A stretch of DNA of 64,000 bases, taken from contig NC_070614.1 of NCBI RefSeq assembly GCF_027172205.1, forward strand, positions 33,718,001 to 33,782,000, written 5' to 3'. Position 1 is the first letter of the stretch; each line of letters opens with the position of its first letter. The notes below the pieces were generated by a model, which searched no databases, was not told the origin of the DNA, and saw only the letters and a program-made list of their open reading frames with translations. Positions 1 through 9,977 of this stretch are shown here, piece after piece. This DNA comes from Podarcis raffonei. Taxonomy: Eukaryota > Chordata > Lepidosauria > Squamata > Lacertidae. The position numbers were made by a program, and so were the translations under genes.

Positions 1-545
1 CAAAAACGATAACTGTGGTTGTGGCTTTCATGGCCACCAAACCGGGATCTAGAATGAGGAAATGGGTGGGGAAAGGTTTGGCCAATACTGTTCTTCTCAG
101 CTGCTCCTTTATCCAAACCATTATTTGTGCTGTATGGCTCAGTACCACTCCTCCATTTCCAGATTTTGACATGGACTCTATAGCTGAAGAAATCATAGTG
201 GAATGCAATGAGGGATCCATCACAATGTTTTATTGTGTTCTGGGATACCTTGGATTTCTTGCCAGTATCAGCTTCACTGTGGCTTTCCTAGCCAGGAAGT
301 TGCCAGACAGTTTCAATGAAGCCAAGTTCATCACTTTCAGCATGCTGGTGTTTTGCAGTGTTTGGTTGTCCTTTGTTCCAGCATACCTGAGCACTAAGGG
401 CAAATACACAGTGGCTGTGGAGATCTTCTCCATCCTGGCCTCAAGTGCTGGATTACTTTGTTGTATCTTTGCCCCCAAATGCTACATAATTATCCTAAGG
501 CCTTCCTTGAACAGCAGAGAACAGCTAATAAAGAGGAATATATAG
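1..545 (+). CDS. V2R-A: 3' part of a vomeronasal type-2 receptor, exon 6 (partial)
   Basis: This is the C-terminal half of a class C GPCR transmembrane exon, open from the window edge (frame starting at base 3) to a TAG at 543-545. It starts inside TM3 with [16 protein letters not shown] and continues through [11 protein letters not shown], the TM5 stretch, the strongly conserved [17 protein letters not shown], the [18 protein letters not shown] of TM6-TM7 and the V2R tail [10 protein letters not shown], ending LIKRNI. The 180 residues align without gaps to exon 6 of V2R-B and V2R-C downstream on the same strand. Earlier exons lie outside the window, so intactness cannot be judged, but this part has no break. 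Vomeronasal pheromone or peptide sensing is family knowledge; the ligand is unknown. Confidence 0.93.
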   Translation, partial: KTITVVVAFMATKPGSRMRKWVGKGLANTVLLSCSFIQTIICAVWLSTTPPFPDFDMDSIAEEIIVECNEGSITMFYCVLGYLGFLASISFTVAFLARKLPDSFNEAKFITFSMLVFCSVWLSFVPAYLSTKGKYTVAVEIFSILASSAGLLCCIFAPKCYIIILRPSLNSREQLIKRNI

Positions 546-1814
546 GAACTCAAGTGTTAGGATAGTTATTCTTGCACTGTTATTCAGTTGTGAACATTAA
601 TCTAAACAAACCCTTAAAACATATTTCCTGGCTCTTGCATTTTCAAGTCTCATTTTATTTTCACACAGTTCTGCACTTTCAATGTAGTTTATATTGAACA
701 CCCAAAATATATTACACATGTATTACACATATATAATTAGACTTTGTATTTTTAAGATGGTCAGGTTTCAATGCTCTGTTCAGATTGTACATCATAGGAT
801 GTTTTGTGAAGCAGGCCATTATATTCTTTGGTAATAACTGAATGGGCAGCAAAAACAATGGTGTTGCATACAAGAAACAAGAGACCCCAATGACAGGTTT
901 CACATTTTTTTAATAGATTCAATTACATACCTTAATGTCCCAGCTATGTAAAGATTACAGGCCAATTAAGAAACCTCCACCAGACACTTTTCAAAGGCTT
1001 TCTATTATACATATCTGTTTCTGTGTAGCCCTCCCCAGTTCATTGTGTTCTCTTCAACTTTTGACACCCTGGCTCACCCACAACTTTGTGTGAAGCTTGT
1101 GGTGGACAGAGTTTCCTGGTGTCAATAATAGAATAAAATTAAAACATAAAAAATAGGGGTTCTGGTTTTTTGTTTTTTTCCTAAAAGATATTCTAAAAAC
1201 AATTAAAAACGTCTTTTAAAAAGTTACATACTCTGCCTGGAATATTTTTCAACTTGTTGACACATTCTAATGCCAAGAAGAGAATGAATTCCCTTCCTGT
1301 TATTAAATCAATATGACAAAATGTCAAAGTCATGCTAAGCCTGTTTTGATAGCTAAAGGCAAGTTGTTCAGAACTAACTATGAGAAAGAGATCATATGGA
1401 GGCTCCAGTAGGAAAATGGAAAATAATTTATTAACAAGTTGATTTAGAGTAAATCAGGGCATTAATTGGAACACATGATTTCTTTGTAAACCATGCTGAG
1501 AGGCAGCAAACATGTTTTTTCAGGTTTTTTCCTGATGCAAGTAAAATCTTCCAGAATGCAATACTCTTGGAAGATGGCTCTGAACACTTCAATTATCACA
1601 AATTACCACATGTCACCATCCATCTTGCCAAATCCCATGTGGACTGTAGAGTTCACAAACAGAATTAATAGCATAGTCTGAAATCTATTATAAAATAGCT
1701 CTGTGCCATTTAGTAATGGGATGTTGGGTGGACTGAAGCATTAAGACAGATATGTGCAATTCCCATTGCAAAAGGATTTGGAGCCATGGATGTAAACAAG
1801 TTGTAACAAGGCTG
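546..1814 (+). other. Spacer between V2R-A and V2R-B
   Basis: AT-rich spacer of about 1.27 kb. An AATAAA at 1132-1137, about 590 bases after the V2R-A stop, could be its polyadenylation signal. An open frame runs into V2R-B exon 1 from 1752, but the signal peptide is better placed from the ATG at 1815. I see no recognisable repeat or other gene here. Confidence 0.4.
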
Positions 1815-2080
1815 ATGGTAGATAATAAATGGAACTGGGCATTGTCCAAGAAGCTGGAGGAATTCCTTCTCCTGCTTCTTATTTTGTGGCTGCAACTTCC
1901 TCAAAGTGAATGTGAGACACCCACTGTTATGTGTACCTTGACAGATCCCTTCCAGCTCCCGTACCAGTATTATCAGACAGGAGACCTCACCATTGGAGCA
2001 ATTGCTACTCAATATGTCTGCATGTTTGATGAAATTTCATTCAGCGAACACCCAGCAACAAAGTTTGTGGATGGACTTAT
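1815..2080 (+). CDS. V2R-B exon 1: signal peptide and N-terminus
   Basis: Encodes a hydrophobic leader ([17 protein letters not shown]) followed by the V2R N-terminal block [20 protein letters not shown]. It ends after two bases of a codon (AT) at a GTAAGG donor; the first base of exon 2 completes it as Met. The start at 1815 gives an N-region of about 17 residues before the hydrophobic core; 1752 would give 38. Confidence 0.82.
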
Positions 2081-3124
2081 GTAAGGTATACCCCTTACCC
2101 CAGCTCTACTGTGACAGCCCAGCTTAGAATTGCCTTATGTAGGTGATACAAGCAATGACCCAAAGAAGGCTGTACAATAATTTAGTCTTATTAGCACGCT
2201 TTTAAAATCTATGTGGTTTTTGTTCTACATGTTGGCTACAACCCTCATGTTGTCAGACATAATTCCTCAATCCTATTTTATTTTTTATTTCATAAAATTT
2301 ATATACAGCTTGATTGTGAAAAGAAAGAAACTCAGTTTACAATAACTGTTTCATGAAAAAGAGCAATAAAATATCTGTAAATAAATAAATAAATATTTAA
2401 AATATTTATTAAAGTATTAAACTAAAAAAAGATTCAAAAACACACCAGCATTTTACTTATATGGGTAGGTTTGTTTTAACAAAAGATTTTTTACAAGGTA
2501 CCAAAGGTACCAAAAAAAGTCTAGTGAAGGAACCTGCCTGATATCAGTAGATGTCCTTATAATTTTTATTCTTATTTCTACCTCACTTCTTAGTTTCATT
2601 AAGAGGTAAAGTCCTATTGATCCTTGTCTTCTAAAAATACAAACAATTCTGGTATGCATATACCAGCGTGTATATGCATATACACTCCAGAGTTCTTGAA
2701 ATAACCAGCACCTGATCAGGTATATACACAATTTACTTTGGAGCCAAATGGCGTCCGGGGGTCCGGCACACTTTTCTGCGCGGCTCTGGTCTTCCCCCAA
2801 GGACCTTTGACTCAGCAGAGCATAAACACAGCGGAACAGAAGCAGGAAACGTTGTTCGTGTGAGGGCAATAATTCAGGCTGGATGCAGCAGTCTCTTTAT
2901 CTTTAAAGTCTTTATTCCTTAGCAAAACACAACAGCTATAAATTTCCCGGCGACAGTTCACTCATCGCTGCTCTCTCCACGGAGCAAACACGCACACACT
3001 GAGAGACGCAGTAAAAAACCCTCCCTTCAGTGTTCTAAACCCGCCTCAAAATGTGAGACGTCATCACTCAGAACTCTTAACCCTGTAAGTTCTGAGCCTC
3101 TCTCCATATTTACAGAGCTGCATA

Positions 3125-3166
<42 letters not shown>

Positions 3167-3622
3167 TGATTATAAATATGCCACAGAAACACAAATGCCT
3201 CAAAGAATTCCGCCTTCCATACAGAGCTTCTCGGGGGGTGCTAAGATCGACAGTGGGTCCTTTGGGTAGTTCCTCAGCACACAAAAGCTCAGGGGTAGCA
3301 GCCCAAGAGTGGGCAGTCTCTATATCAGCTCCTAAGTTGTGGAACTCTATCCCCATTGGCACCCATCCTGCACCTTCATTATACAACATTTAGTGAATGC
3401 TGAAGATCTACCCCTTTACCCATCCTGGGACCTTTGACTGAAGAGAAGGTAAATTTTGCCTCTAGTGATGATATGAACATTTTAAACATGTTAATTTATT
3501 CCCAAACTGGAAACTTCGTGCCATAGGAGCCAACTCCTTGGCATTTAGGCCCCTTTGCTCTCCCCAATAAAATATTTTAGGGAGCCAGTCCCCCGCAAAG
3601 TTGATGGGCATTGCCATTCATA

Positions 3623-3670
<48 letters not shown>

Positions 3671-6600
3671 TGTGATCAATTATGCAGGGCAGGTCATACC
3701 TGGGCCCTTCAATATTTTATTCAAGGTGGCATCCCTGCTTTGTGCTACTTAATGAGTTCATTTAATAGATTTTCTTCCTTTTTTTCTACAAGTTAGAAAA
3801 GGTATGCAGTTCAAACCTAATCACATCTGCAGTCATCTTGATTTCTCCAGTAGCATCCTATCAAAAATAAATTATCAAATAGATGCTTAGATAGGGCTCA
3901 ATATCTGTCTCACACTTAGCACTACTCTTCATTTAGGGCAAGGACAAAAAGCTACCAGCATGTTCTGTCCTTGGTGTTTGCAGTGAAGGAGATGAATAAG
4001 AATCCCAATATCTTACCAAATATAAGTCTTGGCTTCCACATTTATGAGAGTTATTTCAATGCAAGGATGACTCATCAAAACACCTTGAAACTTCTTTCCA
4101 GCCAGAAAGCAATTGTTCCAAACTTCAAATGTGATAAGCAACGGAAGCTGATATCTGTTATTGGGGGACTTGACTCTGAAATCTCCCTTCACATGGCTAC
4201 TCTATTAGGCATCTACAAGATTCCACAGGTAGTATAAGCCATTATGAGAGAAAATAACAGTCACAACTACGTTTCCTTCCAGAAAATATCAAAATGTAGA
4301 AAAGGTCCCCTGTCTCCAATTTTTCACCATTTTGTGCTTGTGAAACAGAGTTCAACAACACATCTAAAAATGGAAACAATCTGCATATTAATCTTTGGAT
4401 GGTGAAAAAAATAGACTTTTAAAAAAATATTCAAGTGGGTGGGTTGAGGAACCTTGGTTTTGGCAAGTTCTTTACCTACTGCACTAGTGGGCAACGTTTA
4501 GCCTTTCTAAGGTTTCTGAAATACAACACTTATCATCTCCAGGCAGCATGACCATTGTCCAGGAATTTCAAGATTTGTAGTCCAGCAACATTAGAAGAGC
4601 CAGAGTTTCTCTACCAGTGTTCCATTGCCTAAAGAACATTTTAATCATAGGCAACATGTGAATGTCCAGTGGGAGATAGCTCCAGATGGCGGCACCACAA
4701 CCAAAATGACCATTTTCCCTATTGCCAAACACCTCCTTATGGCTGGGGGGGGGCACCAGCAGGAGGACCTTGGAGGAAAATCTTGGTGCATAGACGGTTT
4801 AATGGGGTGAAAGGTGTTGTCTCAAATAGCCATATTCCAAGCTGTGCCTGCCTTCAAAGGATGAGCACTAGCACATTGAATTATACTTTGAAATGGTGGA
4901 AAAGAAACAATTTGGACTTTTTCGGGAGCAGGTTGCACGTGCTCTAGATAACTGGTCTACATTGTTTTGTTTTTAATCTACCGTAACTTCAGTTTTTAGG
5001 AAGTCTTCAATAGAAACTTCACTATAATATATTGTTACCTTAGTGGTGTGGCTACTTCTTCTGCCACAAAGTTAACAATGGGAGAGTGCTGCTTAATTCT
5101 AAAGCCATGGCATAGCTGAACATGAAATTTAGCATAGAAAAAAGATGGAAAGGACTACAAATTTCACCCTCACAAACAAAACAGGACTAGAGTTCAAGAG
5201 TTTTTGACGTTAACCACAAAATCACCAGAATTCATCTATATTCCTAGTATCAAGCTGAAAAAGCAGTTCACTGGCAATAAAATTGTGTGTGAAGGAAAGA
5301 AGACAATATCATGGGAAGTGTTTTTCTCTAAGAATAACCTCTTTTTCAGTTAAGCAAATAATATATTCACATTATTTTAATGATGATACTATCTTATCAA
5401 TATATTAAATATTAGAATTAGTGATTTTCTGATTTTTATTCCCCTTAGATTGCCTATTGTGCATTTGCTCCAGTTATGCATGTTAGAAGTCAACTCCCTT
5501 CACTCTACAGGGCAGTTCCCAGTGAACGATATCAGTATGAAGGGATTGTCCAGCTTCTTTTGTATTTTCAATGGACATGGATTGGGATCATTGCAATGGA
5601 TGATGATAATGGAGACAAGTTTATGCTGACCTTGATCCCAATGCTTTTGCAATGTGGAATATGCATTGCCCTCAGTGAAAAGACACCAGCCATATCTCAT
5701 GCTATAGATAAACTGAGTTCGTTTAACTCTATTTTGCACAAGGCCAGCTATCTATCCAACTCCAAAGTCAATGTTTTGGTGGTAAATGCAGACTACGCGA
5801 CCATTACATGTACGACTTGGACAATATTCTTATTTGCAATGGTGAAAGGCATCGAAGAGACATCTATAGGAAAAGTCTGGATCATGACAGCTCAGTGGGA
5901 TTTTTCTTCAGAGACATTGCACAGGACATCTAATATCCAAGTCTTTGATGGGGCCTTGTCTTTTGTCATGCACTCAAAAGAAGTAGTGGGCTTCAGAAAA
6001 TTTCTGCAGTTCTTACGTCCTAAGTCACCCAAAGGGGATGGTTTTCTTATAATTTTCTGGCAACAGGCATTTAACTGCTTTTTCTCTGATTCAAATCAGA
6101 TCAGCAAATGCAGTGACAAATGCAATAATAATCATTGCACTGGTGAAGAGAAGCTGGAGAGCCTCCCTGGGACTCTTTTTGAAATGAGTTTTACTGGTCA
6201 AAGCTATAGCATTTACAATGCAGTCCATGCCATAGCACACACTTTACATAGGATGTACTCATCTAGGCTAAAACACAGAGCAATGCCAGACAGAAGTTGG
6301 TTGGATCATCTGAATGTGCAACCTTGGCAGGTAATTTTTCACATAAATCGTGGCTTACAATGTGCAGCTGAGCAGAGATAGGGGGAAGGAGCTATGCAAA
6401 TATTAGTCGCTAAAGGACTGACTTTTATTGGCAACGGTTTGCACAGTTTGGCTTGGCATTGGCATGTATCCAAGCATCCAAAATCCTGATTGGTGACCAC
6501 CATTCAGCCAGCATGCTGTGGAGGTTCATGGGGGTAGAAGGAACCTCAGGCTTATATGAAGCATAAATCAATCACAAAGGGATTTGAAGTGTTGTGACCG

Positions 6601-9600
6601 ATTCACATAATATCCTATATATACATTACATTTCCATACGTGAACACAACACATCCCTTTTCTGAAGCATATAGTTTTAGAATGAAAGACTGGGGGGAGA
6701 GGGGTTACACTTTAATCATTTTGTAAAATCAGACTTGCACCTTATAAAATCTCATTTTGTCTCTGTTCACTCTAGCTTCATCATTTCCTAAGGAGAATTT
6801 CATTTAACAACACTGTTGGTGATACAGTGTATTTCAATGAGAATGGTGAATTAACGGCTGGCTTTGATATAATAAACTGGGTTACTTTCCCAAATCAATC
6901 TTTCTTAAAAGTGAACATGGGAAGAATGAATCCACATTCTGTGCTGGATCAAGTGTTCACAATTAATAAGGAGGCCATCACATGGCACATGGCATTTAAT
7001 CAGGTGGGTTCAAAACAGAGAAAACTAGGAGAAAGTACCCAGCATTTCTCGGGAATTATATGAAACAAACAACAAGAAGAAGAAAAATACTGAGATATAT
7101 AAATGGATAATGTAATCTGGTTCTCACAGTGACCTGTCAGATGGAACCTGCAAGGACAACCTGAGCAAAAAGCACCCCCTGCCCCCGGCTTCCAGAAACT
7201 GGAATTCAAAAGCATTTTTGGCTTGGCTAGTAGAGGCAGAGCATATCTGCCATAGCACAGCAGCTGATAGTCTTATCCTTCATTAATTTGTTCAATCCAT
7301 TTTTAAAGCCAACCAAGTTGGTCCTGAAAAAGAACTTAATTTATGCACTGCATAAAGAACTTTTTTCCATCTTGAGTCTTCCAACATTCAGCTTCATTGA
7401 ATGTCCATGACTTCTAGTGTTATCTGGGGGGGAGGGGGTAGAGGCACATTTCTCTATCCATTTTCTCCATGTAATGCATAAATTAATATATTTCTATTAT
7501 TTCACCTTTTACTCACTTTTTCTCTAAACTAAAAAGTTCAAAATGTACTTATTTTGGTTCATACAATCACCCCAAAATGTAGCTTTGTATGTAGTATGTA
7601 GTATGTTTTGTTCATTCAGACCAGGTACTGCTGAGCTTCTGTGTCACTATGCTTATATGGGACCAGCAATGATCAGAAGGTTGTTATATCAAGTCATCCT
7701 TTGAAAACCAATCTGTTCTCTATTAAACGTGAAACCTTGCTCATATTTTCCTGAGTTATTTCCACCTGTTTAGAATTTGAAATCTAATCCATTTGATTCT
7801 CTTTGCAAGCACAGTTCCCTTGAGAATCAACTTTTTAAGGACTTCCGGGTTAGCGCCATCGCCTAATGGCGGATTCCCTCCGAGCTCCGGAGGGAATCAG
7901 CTCAGCAGGGGTCAGGTTCTGCCGCGGCGGCGACGCGGGGACCCTCAGAAACCACAGGCGCTGAAGCCTGTGGACCTGGTGACTCGGCAGGCACCATTTG
8001 CGCCCCCCCGACCCGCAAAGGAGCCTTTTTAAAGGCTCTGGAACGGGGGACGGAGAGCGGCGTGGTGCTGTGAGTCGACTGCTTCCCCTGCTGAGTGAAG
8101 CCGCATGCCATGGACGGAGAGCGCTGACTTCTTTCTCTGAACATTTGGATTAAAAGCAACAACCCGTGAGTAACACGGAAATTGGACTTAAAAGGGAAAT
8201 TTTCTTTGGGAATTAGGCACGACCGGGTAAGGTGTAAAGAGGAAGTCCGCCTACCCGCCTTGTAAACATCGTAAAGCAAGGATTTTATTACTAAGGTTGT
8301 GAGAATACCTTTCTTCTTTGTGGAGAAAAGCAATTAACTCTACATTGGGGCAATTTAAGTGATTGTGCTGGAGGATAAGAGCTAACATTGAGAACGGAAT
8401 TCACCCCTCCCCCAAGACCCGGGAGCGATCGGTGAGAGAGCCTGCGGAAGAGACATAAAGACTTTGACAGCTGTCAAACTAGCTGTCAAAGTTAGGGGGA
8501 AAATAGAACTTTGTTTCTGCTGTCTTTGCTGGTTATATTCGTTACAATTTGGTAACATATTGTTAAAAATAAAGAAGAAAAGGCTAACTTGACTTTTGGG
8601 TTGGAACTGGAAGACATTAAGAAACTAGAATCCCTCTAGAGGGGGTTTAGGACATTACAAAAATGGCTGTAAGTGGAAAAATACTGGCTGAACTGGAGAA
8701 GACTTTTTCTCTCTTGGGAAAATTGCAGGAACAGACTGATGTTTTGACTATAAACGTTACAATACTGAAGGGAACAGTAAATAAAGTTGCTGAGCCTGGG
8801 AGGGACTTGACTCAAGTTCTTGCAGATGAACAGGAAAGTTTTGCAGTTGACCTAAAAATCTCTGCAGCCGAACAAGAAAAGAAATTTGAGAAATCTGAGA
8901 ATGTGATGAAAGAGGAATATGATGATTTGAAGGAAAAAGAAGGAGGAGCTATAATGCCACAGATGGTTGAGGAGAGCCAGAGGCCGGTTAAGATGGATAT
9001 AAAGGGAAACAAGATCAGGATGGTGGAAATTTGGTTTGAATTGAAGAATGGAAAATGGAGAGATCTCCCTATGTGGAGATCTGAAGACATATGGAATACA
9101 AACCTGGCTAAAGTGGAAACTGGAGCTTTTGGGACATTTGGACTTAAGAGAAGTAAGAAACAAGATCTTGGCTCCATTTTTAAATATGAAGGCCTAGCTG
9201 GAAGAAACATGGACCTTATCGGGACAGAGCTCCTTCGAGATTCGGAGTTTAAAATAAAGGACTATCAAAAAAACTGGCAGAGAGGAATTGTGAGAGAGTT
9301 GAGAGCCTCGGATGTGAGGTCACCAGGCTGACAGCAGATGGACTGATGGACTTTATGTTGGGGTTCGAAACCGGGAAAGGGGGTGGTGGGGCTTTGGGAA
9401 TCCAAAGGGTGTATAACTATATTCTGTTTTAATTAATTTGGTTTAGCCACTAACATAAAAATGGGGATTTTGGTGAAGGGAATTGGGACCGACCTTAGAA
9501 AAAGACTTTTAAGAATAAGTATTGACGTATAAAGATGGAGGCTTTTAAGTTAAAATTGGTTAATTAAATTGATGGGGCGAATCTAGAAAAAGATTTTTAA

Positions 9601-9925
9601 GAATAAGTATTGATGTGTAAAGATTGAGGTTTATAAGTTAAAATTGGTTAATTAAAATGAATTAGAGAAAATAAGGTAAAGTGTGGGGACAAGAATTTGC
9701 TGAGCTAAAAATTGGAACTGGAATACAAGAAGGGGAGGTGCGGGGAAGTCAAGGAAATTGGTTATTGAAAGCAAGAAATGTAAACTTTATGAATTTTTAA
9801 TTGTTCTTTTTTATTTTTTGTTTTTTTCCCTTTATTTTTTGAAAATTTCAACAAATATCTTTAAAAAAAAAAGAGAATCAACTTTTTAAGAGCAGCATAG
9901 GGTTCAGTATTCTTAATATGAAATT

Positions 9926-9977
<52 letters not shown>

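Larger units (their letters stand above)
7840..9872 (+). mobile_element. ORF1-only L1 derivative (HAL1-like), full-ended
   Basis: A 2033-bp insertion in intron 4 of V2R-B, flanked by perfect 18-bp duplications at 7822-7839 and 9873-9890 and ending in an A run. It opens with a GC-rich leader (GGACTTCCGGGTTAGCGCC), as squamate L1 5' UTRs do. It carries one ORF of 222 codons (8663-9331), then an AT-rich 3' UTR with an 85-bp duplication. No reverse transcriptase ORF is present although both ends exist, so this is not ordinary 5' truncation. Mobilisation would need proteins supplied by a complete L1 (inference from mammalian HAL1). The perfect duplication suggests a fairly recent insertion. Confidence 0.75.

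Noticed and set aside
1752-1814. Longer N-terminus of V2R-B
   Set aside because: It would put 38 residues before the hydrophobic core of the signal peptide, unlike the other genes; kept only as an alternative.
3133-3393. Small protein with a Cys-Val repeat
   Set aside because: It is a GT microsatellite read in frame, continuing into an L2 fragment.
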